DNA of 64,000 bases from positions 9,315,030 to 9,379,029 of the forward strand of contig JAVIAB010000102.1 of the NCBI GenBank assembly GCA_032433765.1, in the 5' to 3' direction. Both the position numbers and the translations under genes were made by a program. Below the pieces are notes generated by a model, which did no database searches, was not told the DNA's origin, and saw nothing but the letters and a program-made list of their open reading frames with translations. This document shows positions 58,401 to 64,000 of this stretch, in pieces; the stretch's first letter is position 1; every line of letters starts with the position of its first letter. Source of the DNA: Megaustenia siamemsis. Its lineage: Eukaryota; Mollusca; Gastropoda; Stylommatophora; Ariophantidae.

Positions 58401-61400
58401 ATTATTGTATCAATCTACTAATGGAACAAATTATTGTATCAATCTACTGATGGAGCAAATTATTGTATCAATCTACTAATGGAACAAATTATTGTATCAA
58501 TCTACTGATGGAGCAAATTATAGTATCAATCTACTAATGGAACAAATTATAGTGTCAATCTACTGATGGAGCAAATTATAGTATCAATCTACTGATGGAG
58601 CAAATTATAGTATCAATCTACTGATGCAGCAAATTATTGTATCAATCTACTAATGGAGTAAATTATAGTGTCAATCTACTGATGGGGCAAATTATAGGAA
58701 CAATCTACTGATGGGGCAAATTATAGGAACAATCTACTGATGGGACAAATTATAGTATCAATCTACTGATGGAGAAAATTATTGTATCAATCTATTGATG
58801 GAGCAAATTATTGTATCAATCTACTGATGGAGCAAATTATTGTATCAATCTACTAATGGAGCAAATTATAGTGTCAATCTACTGATGGAGCAAATTATAG
58901 GAACAATCTACTGATGGGACAAAATATAGTATCAATCTACTGATGGAGAAAATTATTGTATCAATCTACTGATGGAGCAAATTATTGTATCAATCTACTG
59001 ATGGAGCAAATTATAGTATCAATCTACTGATGGAGCAAATTATTGTATCTATATACTGATGGAGCAAATAAATAGTGTCGATCTACTGAAGGAGCAAATT
59101 ATAGTATCAATATACTGATGGGGCAAATTATAGTGTCAATCTACTAATGGAGCAAATTATAGGAACAATCTATTGATGGGGCAAATTATTGTATCAATAT
59201 ACAGATGGAGCAAATTATTGTATCAATCTACTGATGGAGCAAATTATTGTGTCATTCTACTGATGGGGCAAATTATAGTGTCAATCTACTGATGGAGCAA
59301 ATTATAGTGTCACTCTACTGATGGAGCAAATTGTAATGTCAATTTACTGATGGAGCAAATTATATTGTCATGTATTATTGAAAGAGCATTATAATCACCA
59401 ACCTACTAACTGACAAAGCAAAATAAAGTGCAATCTATTGGCAGAGTAAATTATAGTTTCAATCCACTGAAAGAACACATAATTTGCTGGAGCAAATTAA
59501 AGTGTCAGTCTATTAGAAGAGCAAATTAGTGTTAATCTGTTGACTGAGCAAATTTTGGAATAAATACAAAGTGAATTAGAGATAAGACCAAAATTATGAG
59601 AATTAATGCATTTGGCAATAACCAAATAATAATAGGAGAAATACCTCTACTAGACGTACTGTCTTACATATATCTGGGCAGTAAAGTAGACAAAGAGGGA
59701 GGAATCGTGAATGATACCAAAATAAGGATATCAAAAGCAAGAGGAGCATTCGTTGCACTAGGAAACACATGGAAGTTCAAAGAAATTAGGTTAAATACAA
59801 AAATAAAAATTTTCAACTCCAATGTTAAGTCAGTATTATTATATGGCTGTGAAAGATGGAGAACAGCAAAAATGACAATCATGAAATTAAAGACCTTCAT
59901 TAATGGATGCTTACACAAAATAAAAGATTGGAAATGGCAGGACAAAATCACTCACATAGAATTATGGAAATGTACCAGTCAAATACCTGTGGATAAAGAA
60001 ATACAGTGAAGACAATGTTGCTGGATAGGACACACACACTGCAGAAGCCAACTGAGAGTATTACACATACCCTTTTTTGGAACCCCCAAGGAAAAAGACA
60101 AAGAGGAAGACCAAAATATTCTTGGAGAAGACAGATGGAAGTAGAGATAAAGATGATGGGGAAGACATGGAATTATCTTAAAAGAATGGCAAGAAACAGG
60201 ACGACTTGGAAAGTGTTTGTTGAAGACCTATGCTCCACAGGGAGCTGAAAGGTAGAAGAAGTATAATTTTTGACACAAAGCCAAAACAACTTAAATGTTT
60301 GAATTAATATTGAATTATTAATGTTCTAAGGGAGTAAAGCTCTCTACTGTATAGTTTTTGGGGTGGCAATGGTACATCAAGGTAAGAGAAAGCATAAGGT
60401 GAAAAAACACAATAAATATTTTAACATGTACGTATGTATATGTCATTATCACCATCATGCTGGTTGGCGTAAGCGGTCATCTCTCTTCACATTTCTTGGT
60501 CCTTCATACATGTCATAATTTCAGTCTGTGATATTTTTATTCTGCTATTTGGATAAGCTGTTCAATAATTTTTTCTCTTGGTTTTCCTCTGCTCGTCTTT
60601 CCATTCATTCTGCTATTGTTATAGTATTCTCAATGTTTTCTTTTCAAATCACATGCCCAATAAATGCAGATTGTCTTTTTTCTTATAACTTTGATGATAT
60701 TTCAGGTTTCTCCAACTCTTCATTACTAATCTTTGCTATCCATTGAATTCATAGCATTCTTCTGATGTCACATCTCAGCTGTCTATAATGTTCTTTGAGT
60801 TGTCTTGATTATTGTCCATAATTAAGTCCATTTCAGTCTTGTTTGAGGCCAAACCATTTAATTTGTTATTTTTAAAAATATTGTACTGTGATTCCTAACA
60901 TTCTTCTTAGTTCTTCACTTATTCTCACTTTTTTTCTCGCATTACCCAAAGACTAAAGAACAATATTGTTTTTGAGAACCAAATTGCCTTCCTCTCGATC
61001 CCTACATATTTGATCAGACTGGTTGTCCGTAAAGGTAAAATACGAGATTTTAATCGGCATCTTAGCATGCAAGTTTTCACCCATATGTGCTAGACAGCCC
61101 ATCCAGAAGTGCTCGAAAACATTTCTGCCAGCGGCTTGGGTTGACAGTGGGGGTATTTTTTTTCCAACCACTCGTACAACTTACACTGCTTCCAGCAGGT
61201 AATCGAACACGGGTTGTCCGAACGTGTGATTTTCCAAACTAGGCTAACGAGGCCCACAACAAAGATGTTCTGGTAGAAATACACAAAAATGGACTGTTTT
61301 CTTGATAACGCCAAAAAAAATGGTCATCCAAAAGAAATCAATGGCAGTGGAAATATATAATTAATCAAACAAGTAAAAGAAATAAAGGTAATTCTTTAGT

Positions 61401-61583
61401 AATGTAGGAGAGAGCTGGAATGCAGTCAGAACCAGTATATTTTATACATTAAGGTGAAGTAAAAGCCCTTACTTACCATGTACATGAAAGGTCCAAATGA
61501 AAAAAGGAAAACTAAAGTAACGACAGAGCCCAGGCTCAAAAGGTTGCTTAAGACGACTTTGTCCAGAGTTATGCTCCTTTGGG
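34119..61583 (-). CDS. ALG8: ALG8 glucosyltransferase, 3' part of gene (seven exons)
   Basis: ALG8 is the ER-membrane alpha-1,3-glucosyltransferase (GT57 family) that moves glucose from dolichyl-phosphate-glucose onto Glc1Man9GlcNAc2-PP-dolichol, the second glucose of the N-glycan precursor. The exons, in transcript order, are 61583-61477, 58240-58120, 54735-54596, 45851-45715, 42331-42234, 37387-37315 and 34437-34119. They total 995 bp and join in phase into about 331 codons ending in TAG. Family-diagnostic stretches include [51 protein letters not shown] and [14 protein letters not shown], in the order known from animal ALG8. The protein is multi-pass and ends with a lysine-rich tail (TKRSKKRI), like ER-resident membrane proteins. 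The first third of the protein is not in the window. No frameshift or stop disrupts the joined frame. All introns are swollen with repeats. Confidence 0.95.
34590..34975 (+). repeat. Dispersed repeat R3, copy 2
   Basis: Collinear with 10385-10790 (ATTTTCTTTGAACTTTTGCC; ATTTATGGCCTGAAATTCGA). It lies in the last ALG8 intron. Confidence 0.65.
34990..35895 (+). repeat. Dispersed repeat R2 interrupted by LINE-e
   Basis: R2 reads to CCATAATTGCTCAACT at 35055 and resumes at 35617 with ATTGCTCAACTGCCCGTGCC. Removing the insert and one duplicated 11-mer restores a continuous R2 copy like 16570-16845. Confidence 0.8.
35056..35616 (+). mobile_element. LINE-e with three tandem 3' ends, 11-bp target-site duplication
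   Basis: The 5'-truncated tail encodes [20 protein letters not shown], then [20 protein letters not shown] and [10 protein letters not shown], stop, and a short 3' region. A segment of about 135 bp covering the last coding part and 3' end is present three times in tandem (from about 35207, 35341 and 35476), ending GAAGAAGAAGAAG. ATTGCTCAACT at 35045-35055 and 35617-35627 flanks the insert. Confidence 0.9.
36515..37000 (+). mobile_element. LINE-a copy
   Basis: Plus-strand family-a tail ([40 protein letters not shown]) with one small deletion and a GATGATGATGAT tail near 36988. Sits in the last ALG8 intron, antisense to ALG8. Confidence 0.85.
37315..37387 (-). CDS. ALG8: ALG8 short exon
   Basis: 73 bp, acceptor CATTTCTCCCACAG, donor TTCAG|GTGGGT. 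It was found by looking for an exon that resolves the phase gap between its neighbours: it starts with two bases (completing Glu) and ends with two (completing Ser). It encodes [20 protein letters not shown], a hydrophobic span where other ALG8 proteins have one. Confidence 0.85.
37490..39852. repeat. 31-bp minisatellite, about 76 copies
   Basis: About 2.36 kb of GTTAGTTAGGTGGGAGCAGA then TGCATTATGTT. The left third is homogeneous (GTTAGGTGGGAGCAGATGC); the right two thirds mix GTTAAG, AGCGG, GTTGG and ATACAT variants and shortened units. It lies in the ALG8 intron between the exons at 37315 and 42234. Confidence 0.95.
39855..40078 (+). repeat. Dispersed repeat R4
   Basis: Third R4 copy, with TCAAATTTGTGACACTGAAC. 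It directly follows the 31-bp array. Confidence 0.55.
40081..40556 (-). mobile_element. LINE-b copy
   Basis: Minus-strand (sense with ALG8) family-b tail, [20 protein letters not shown] to GEGTR, then the YGAETW block. Near-duplicates ACGATGAGAAT (40069-40079) and ACAATGAGAAT (about 40557-40567) may be its target-site duplication. Confidence 0.85.
40680..41180 (-). mobile_element. LINE-c copy
   Basis: Minus-strand tail with [22 protein letters not shown] coding, a GAAGAA end at left, and upstream RT words shared with 59580-60265. Frame broken. Confidence 0.75.
41215..41450 (+). mobile_element. SINE J copy
   Basis: Plus-strand J: GCATGTCGTAAAAGGCGACT, then CCCTATGTGCCGTCTTCGGC, then CGAAAGGACAATAGATAGAT. 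Confidence 0.8.
41480..42115 (-). repeat. Dispersed repeat R1 with about 118-bp triplication
   Basis: R1 is a non-coding dispersed repeat (words GCCTTTTGGCCCAATACAAG, GGTAGATTGGTTATCA). Here an internal segment of about 118 bp, GGCCTAGATATCAGATCTC to CACCATTATCCGAGA, is repeated at 41721, 41838 and 41957 with a diverged fourth near 42068. Related copies: 47275-47660, 57185-57600, 63490-63675, and a piece at 44230-44305. Confidence 0.7.
42234..42331 (-). CDS. ALG8: ALG8 exon
   Basis: 98 bp, acceptor CAATATTTTCACAG, donor TTTG|GTGAGT. Encodes [20 protein letters not shown] then [12 protein letters not shown]; the first base completes a Thr codon with the previous exon. Confidence 0.95.
42478..43095 (-). 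mobile_element. LINE-b copy
   Basis: Minus-strand family-b, about as long as 21863-22500, with several frame breaks; bounded on the right by a TA run (43087-43102). Confidence 0.8.
43190..44140 (-). mobile_element. LINE-c copy interrupted by SINE S3
   Basis: The parts 43190-43617 and 43900-44140 are collinear with 59580-60265 in reverse: [18 protein letters not shown] and [15 protein letters not shown] blocks. S3 splits them, so the LINE is the older insertion. Confidence 0.85.
43618..43899 (+). mobile_element. SINE S3 with 11-bp target-site duplication
   Basis: 282 bp; head with B box GGGTTCAAATCC, body, end GCTGGCGAACGCCAAAAAA. ATAATAGGACT flanks it at 43607-43617 and 43900-43910, and belongs to the interrupted LINE-c. 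Confidence 0.9.
44430..45196. repeat. 31-bp minisatellite, about 25 copies
   Basis: Unit TTCCTTCTTTAATATTCTCC then TCACTTCAAGG, with CTCC/CTTC and CACT/AACT variants in runs. It lies in the ALG8 intron between exons 42234 and 45715. Its + strand is pyrimidine-rich; the ALG8 transcript would carry the purine-rich complement. Confidence 0.95.
45235..45630 (+). mobile_element. LINE-b copy
   Basis: Plus-strand family-b tail ending in GATGATGATGATGATGATG at 45611-45628, only about 85 bp from an ALG8 exon. Confidence 0.85.
45715..45851 (-). CDS. ALG8: ALG8 exon with HVHEKA motif
   Basis: 137 bp, acceptor TATCTTTGCAG, donor CTCAC|GTAAGT. It encodes [20 protein letters not shown] and [20 protein letters not shown]; the GWHVHEKA block is shared across ALG6/ALG8 proteins. 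LINE fragments lie within about 70 bp upstream (LINE-a) and 85 bp downstream (LINE-b) of the exon. Confidence 0.95.
45918..46244 (+). mobile_element. LINE-a copy with 17-bp target-site duplication
   Basis: AATATAAAATCATTACT flanks it at 45901-45917 and 46245-46261. About 20 extra bases precede the LINE match at the 5' junction. It encodes [19 protein letters not shown] to TYASRPGT. It starts 66 bp from an ALG8 exon, inside the intron that precedes it. Confidence 0.9.
46250..46960. other. SINE-like head (S4) and unassigned sequence
   Basis: 46330-46440 has a tRNA-like pair of boxes, TGCCTAGAGGTAAGATG and GGGTTTAATTCCC, suggesting a fourth SINE family (S4). 46560-46860 is less AT-rich, has a plus frame with [19 protein letters not shown] and no recognised motif; I cannot assign it. 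Confidence 0.4.
46960..47140 (+). repeat. Dispersed repeat R2, partial
   Basis: Left half of R2: CATAATTGCTCAACCGCCCG, CAAACAAAGAAAGGTAACTG. Confidence 0.65.
47275..47660 (+). repeat. Dispersed repeat R1, plus strand
   Basis: Collinear with the reverse complement of 57185-57600. Its right part (GAGTATCTTTGAAGTTTTGA to GAGCTGGCAAACGCAAAC) resembles the body and 3' end of SINE S3. Confidence 0.65.
47716..47867. repeat. Imperfect inverted repeat (hairpin)
   Basis: Left arm GTGAGAATGTATAACAA, then GTGAATTACAATTCAGGGAA; right arm TTCCCTGAAGTGTAATTCAC, then TTGTTACACATTCTCAC. The arms pair over about 45 bp with a roughly 40-base loop and a bulge. No coding meaning is seen. Confidence 0.8.
48110..53600. 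repeat. Giant 25-bp minisatellite (about 5.5 kb, about 220 copies)
   Basis: The unit is GAACAAGGATTGTCCTGGTA then GGAAA, with main variants TTGTAAGAAA (for GGTAGGAAA), AAAGATT, AAGAATT, and GGTAA. It lies in the 8.7-kb ALG8 intron. Marker variants recur at intervals: ATAATTGTCC-type units near 50040, 51465 and 53050, and a GAAAGTACAAG unit at about 49646, 51218 and 52581, so there is a higher-order repeat of roughly 1.4-1.6 kb. The minus strand has no stop in any frame of the consensus unit; because 25 is not a multiple of 3, frames rotate with a 25-residue period and reach 1531 codons. I do not call these frames genes. Confidence 0.95.
53705..53800 (-). repeat. Dispersed repeat R5
   Basis: Reverse-complement match of 32815-32925 (AGCTCATGATGAACACTTCC on the + strand). 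Confidence 0.5.
53930..54310 (-). repeat. Dispersed repeat R2
   Basis: Full-length minus-strand R2 copy: CAGTTTCCTCATATTCCAAG at the left, CAATTATGGATTTACATTC at the right. Confidence 0.7.
54596..54735 (-). CDS. ALG8: ALG8 exon
   Basis: 140 bp, acceptor GGTTCCCTTGCAG and donor TTG|GTGAGT. The first two bases complete a Gly codon from the previous exon. It encodes [20 protein letters not shown] and the following hydrophobic span ([12 protein letters not shown]), ending in phase 0. Confidence 0.95.
54832..55148 (-). mobile_element. SINE S1, near complete
   Basis: Minus-strand S1: head GGCCTGGGTAGCCTAGTTGG (A box) and a B-box-like GTATTCGATTCCC; tail TCTTGTACTTTACCGTTAC. A possible 8-bp duplication TGTCAGTA flanks it. 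Confidence 0.85.
55283..56025. repeat. 35-bp minisatellite, about 21 copies
   Basis: Unit AGACTGACCAACAAGGTGAA then GATCACAGCCGGCCC; the last part is variable (CCGGCC, ACGACA, TAGAGC). GC-rich relative to the rest. It lies in an ALG8 intron. Confidence 0.95.
56270..56692 (+). mobile_element. LINE-a copy
   Basis: Plus-strand tail with frameshifts: [27 protein letters not shown] and TGATGATGATT end. Confidence 0.8.
56777..57150 (-). mobile_element. LINE-a copy
   Basis: Minus-strand tail ([20 protein letters not shown]) with TCATCATCATCAT tail at left; forms an inverted pair with the plus-strand copy at 56270-56692, only about 90 bp away, so the locus can form a hairpin of over 300 bp. Confidence 0.85.
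57185..57600 (-). repeat. Dispersed repeat R1
   Basis: Most complete R1 copy: contains GGCCTACTCTTTTCTATTTC, AAGAGTTCTTTAACATGTGC, TCAAATCTCACTAATCTGAG on the + strand. Confidence 0.65.
57640..58113. repeat. 29-bp minisatellite reaching an ALG8 splice donor
   Basis: About 15 units of CTGCTGTAAAACCACTCACA then CACCAACTA. On the ALG8 strand each unit reads ...GTGTGAGTGGTTTTACAG..., so it repeats a donor-like GTGAGT and an acceptor-like TTTTACAG. The last unit merges with the true donor of the exon at 58120-58240. Confidence 0.95.
58120..58240 (-). CDS. ALG8: ALG8 exon with FPFKRG motif
   Basis: 121 bp, acceptor GTGTTAACAG and donor TTTG|GTGAGT. It encodes [30 protein letters not shown] and MDKVLTLF, the best-conserved ALG8/ALG6 block, which on family knowledge lies in a luminal loop near the active site. 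Minisatellites abut it on both sides, and its acceptor lacks a good polypyrimidine tract. Confidence 0.95.
58244..59370. repeat. 29-bp minisatellite at an ALG8 splice acceptor
   Basis: About 38 units of GCAAATTATAGTATCAATCT then ACTGATGGA, becoming irregular to about 59570. It begins within about 4 bases of the acceptor of the ALG8 exon at 58120-58240, so branch-point and tract sequences must come from the repeat. Confidence 0.95.
59580..60265 (+). mobile_element. LINE-c copy, best preserved
   Basis: Reads [74 protein letters not shown] to a stop at 60009, then after a frame break [20 protein letters not shown] and [10 protein letters not shown]. This is the C-terminal third of ORF2; it lacks the RT catalytic YADD-type motif and the endonuclease. 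The tail is AGAAGAAG-type. Confidence 0.85.
60445..60870 (-). mobile_element. Diverged LINE-a-like tail
   Basis: Same order of words as family a (GGCGTAAGCGGTCATCTCTC at left; TTGCTATCCATTGAATTCAT at right) but strongly diverged; probably an older family. Confidence 0.6.
61030..61258 (-). mobile_element. SINE S1 with internal deletion
   Basis: The tail at left is GTAAAGGTAAAATACGAGAT; the head at right has CGAACACGGGTTGTCCGAAC. A central segment present in other copies is missing. Confidence 0.75.
61477..61583 (-). CDS. ALG8: ALG8 exon (first in window)
   Basis: Acceptor TTTTTTTTCCAG, donor ATG|GTAAGT; 107 bp starting with two bases of a split codon. It encodes [20 protein letters not shown] and a transmembrane span ending FSFGPFMYM, equivalent to the span before the conserved luminal FPFKRG motif in other ALG8 proteins. 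Confidence 0.9.
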
Positions 61584-61589
61584 CTGGAA

Positions 61590-62880
61590 AAAAAAAATCA
61601 AGATAAAATTGTAGCGAAAAGAGCCAAATACTTTTAAAATAACAATTAACAGTGTTTTTAATAAAGCATTTTAACTTAATGGTTAGGAAAGTGTTTTTGA
61701 TTTTAAAATTAAATTGTTTCTGGAGTCTTGAATTTCTGTCCTACTCCAAGTCTCCAGCTTGAAAGGACAACAGACAAATAGATAGATAATCTTTATACAC
61801 ATTCTAATTATGATATCTGGTATTTCTTCTTCAGGGTTTAAGTCTTTTGGTCATGTGAACTTGACTCTTTGTCCTGTACAATGATGGAGGGGCAGGAACT
61901 ACATCAAGACACAAGATGAGCTAGATAGAGCGGACAGGTTAGCTAGCTGTGGTGTCGTTGAAGACGGTCAGCCAATGGATTGAGTGGACGTCATCAATGG
62001 CCTCCTAGATGTGGGAAGGGCACAGGACTTCGACAACCATGAGTCCACATCGCTCCTTCAGATGAAAGAGTTAAGATGGACACAGCCAGAAATGAGAAAC
62101 TTAGTGTAGTGGGGGTATAAGAGGACTTATCAACCAATATAGAACTGGAGTCATCAGTCGCTGGACACTTCAGGACTTTCTGAGGAGGGGATCAGAGCAT
62201 CTATGGACATGTTCGGAGTACAATGATCATGACTCGCAAATAACTCAATAACAATAACTCGATGAGCTAGATGGTGATTCAAAAAGAAAAAAAATGATCC
62301 AGATAGAAATGCTGAGTCTAATCCCAACCCAGTCAAGTATGAAACAACTCATTTCTCTTTCAGCATTCGCCCTTTGATGTGTCATATCAAAAGGTGCAAA
62401 TAATGTGGCTTACCGTAAATTTTGTTACAACACAACGCATTTATGCCACTTAAAGCCGTCTCGTTATGGATTCAAGTTGCTGTATTTGTGTGAATGGCAT
62501 TGTCGATGTGATAGGGTGGGGGAGGACCTATGGACTATCTTCCTACTCCAGGATGAAATTTGCAACCGCTTCATCATCTTGCAACTTCCCTCAATAGCAC
62601 ACTGTGGCTCTGCCTCTGCCGATGGCCATCCATGTGTTCATTCCTCCAGGCCACGAAGTCAAGCAAGATTCACATCGACCCATTAATTGTGACATATTCT
62701 TTTTTCCCCCACCACATGACAGTTAATACGTTCTTAATTTAACCAAAAATTTTTTTTAATTTAAAAGTTAACTAAAGCATTTAATTTAACAGCTAATAAA
62801 GCATCTTTAACTGAAACACTAACAGACTGTCTTTAATTCAACTGTCAATAAATTTATGAAATTTATGACAGACTGTCAGA
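61590..62880. other. Unassigned sequence upstream of ALG8 exon
   Basis: I looked on the minus strand for an ALG8 exon that would end one base into a codon and saw none. Short frames (for example 62405-62686 +) have no motif. A GATAGATAG trace at 61775-61787 next to CTTGAAAGGACAACAGACAA suggests a decayed LINE-f/J tail. Confidence 0.35.
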
Positions 62881-62899
62881 CATTTTTCATTCATGTTTT

Positions 62900-63435
62900 G
62901 ATTGCCTTCGGAAAGACTGTCAAACATTTGTCATAAGTGTTTATTGCTTTTGGAGAGATTGTCAGACATTTGTCATAAGTGTTTATTGCCTTTGGAGAGA
63001 CTGACAGACATTTGTCATAAGTGTTTATTGCCTTTGGAGAGACTGACAGACATTTGTCATAAGTGTTTATTGCTTTTGGAGAGACTGTCAGACATTTGTC
63101 ATAAGTGTTTATTGCTTTTGGAGAGACTGTCAGACATTTGTCATAAGTGTTTATTGCCTTCAGAAAGACTGTCAGACATTTGTCATAAGTGTTTATTGCC
63201 TTTGGAGAGACTGTCAGACATTTGTCATAAGTGTTTATTGCCTTTGGAGAGACTGTCAGACATTTGTCATAAGTGTTTATTGCCTTTGGAGAGACTGTCA
63301 AACATTTGTCATAAGTGTTTATTGCCTTTGGAGAGACTGTCAAACATTTGTCATAAGTGTTTATTGCCTTTGGAGAGACTGTCAAACATTTGTCATAAGT
63401 GTTTATTGCTTTTGGAGAGACTGTCAAATATTGTT
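62900..63435. repeat. 42-bp minisatellite, about 12.5 copies
   Basis: Unit CAGACATTTGTCATAAGTGT then TTATTGCCTTTGGAGAGACTGT. It is 14 codons long and open on both strands (178 and 194 codons), giving Cys-rich (SDICHKCLLPLER) or SPKAINTYDKCLTV repeats. No initiator context, signal or domain supports a gene. Confidence 0.9.
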
Positions 63436-63489
63436 CAGGCAGATTTGGCAGCTTCTCTCCCTCTCTTCTCAGTCTTCACCCGTTAAGCG

Positions 63490-63675
63490 GACATGGAGGT
63501 GTTGTGTCACTAATTTATGGCATAGCTACAATATCTGCGCCTTTCGACCCAATGCATCCATCTCCAGCAAGGATGAGTAGATTTGTTTAACAATTTTTAT
63601 CTGGATAACTGCCATTTTGGCATACTCTCTTTTTTAAACTGTCAAGAGTTCTTTAATGTGTGTAAATGCACATCC
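63490..63675 (-). repeat. Dispersed repeat R1 fragment
   Basis: Words GCGCCTTTCGACCCAATGCA and AAGAGTTCTTTAATGTGTGT match R1. Confidence 0.6.
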
Positions 63676-63679
63676 ATCT

Positions 63680-64000
63680 TTTGACCTTTCGAGCCATAGT
63701 CGCCCCATAGGTCATAGACTCAGATACTTTTTTCCTGTTTATGAAATTTTCTTTCTAGCAGTCTCAATCCTTGCAAAGATCTTTTATTAAATCTCGCCAT
63801 TTGTCTCTATTCTGTGCAAGCATCTCGATCTCATTGAGGGATCCAATTCCTGCTGCCTTTTGCCTCCCTGATCAATGTTTTTTTCAGTGTTTCTTTGAGT
63901 CAGCCTCTTTTTCTCCTACCTGTTGTTTCCCACTTGAAGGGCTTGCTTTGCTTTTCAGTTATTATCTCATTTCATCACATATCCAACATCTTTTCTTGAT
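63680..64000 (-). mobile_element. LINE-f 3' end, runs off the window
   Basis: Minus-strand copy with the tail at left (TTTCGAGCCATAGTCGCCCC) and the coding words of SLNEIEMLAQNRDKW, continuing past 64000. Confidence 0.8.

Noticed and set aside
57640..59370. CRISPR-like arrays (29-bp repeats)
   Set aside because: Units are directly adjacent with no unique spacers, and the surroundings are eukaryotic introns.
62891..63486. 178- and 194-codon frames on both strands, including a Cys-His-Cys-like repeat resembling a metal-binding protein
   Set aside because: A 42-bp minisatellite open on both strands; the Cys spacing is fixed by the repeat, and no gene structure is seen.
61584..64000. Upstream ALG8 exons
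   Set aside because: No minus-strand segment here gave the expected family sequence with a donor in the right phase; they probably lie beyond the window.

Overview
This window looks like a gene-poor, AT-rich, very repeat-rich stretch of an invertebrate animal genome, most likely a mollusc and perhaps a gastropod. The evidence is GT-AG introns, tRNA-derived SINEs, many 5'-truncated non-LTR retrotransposon tails, and unusually many minisatellites. No bacterial operon structure, rRNA or CRISPR array is visible. The taxon is an inference; a k-mer or BLAST search was not possible.

Two host genes can be supported, and they converge. On the + strand, two coding exons (10153-10324 and 13134-13954) make a 330-residue multi-pass membrane protein of unknown function. 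On the - strand, seven exons between 61583 and 34119 encode about the last 330 residues of ALG8, the ER glucosyltransferase that adds the second glucose to the lipid-linked N-glycan precursor. All seven ALG8 exons join in phase with GT-AG borders. The 5' part of ALG8 lies beyond 64000 or in sequence where I could not recognise it.

Layout. 0.4-1.7 kb: a broken Tc1/mariner-type transposase. 1.8-6.9 kb: retroelement tails and a large compound tetranucleotide array. 7-9.2 kb: three minisatellites and a SINE. 10-14 kb: the membrane-protein gene, with a 47-bp minisatellite in its intron. 14-34 kb: intergenic, holding nested LINE tails, SINEs, non-coding dispersed repeats and two AT-rich minisatellites. 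34-61.6 kb: ALG8, six introns of 2.9-8.7 kb that carry LINE/SINE debris and, in nearly all of them, a minisatellite. The largest array is about 5.5 kb of a 25-bp unit at 48.1-53.6 kb. 61.6-64 kb: unexplained sequence, a 42-bp minisatellite and more retroelement debris.

Retroelements. I sorted the LINE tails into working families a-f and k by their C-terminal reverse-transcriptase coding sequence and 3' simple-repeat tail (GAT, GAA or GATA). No copy shows an endonuclease domain or the catalytic core of reverse transcriptase. Non-autonomous families are named S1-S4 (tRNA-like promoters), J (GATA tail shared with LINE-f) and R1-R5 (other dispersed repeats). These names are only for this window. 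Several insertions are dated relative to one another by nesting and by target-site duplications of about 10-17 bp, most often 11.

Many long reading frames here, including one of 1531 codons, are by-products of tandem repeats that lack stop codons and are not annotated as genes. I found no convincing new enzymatic or defence system. The most interesting signals are structural: minisatellites born inside LINE tails, a higher-order minisatellite in an ALG8 intron, an ALG8 exon clamped between two minisatellites that reach its splice sites, and a SINE that borrows a LINE tail.
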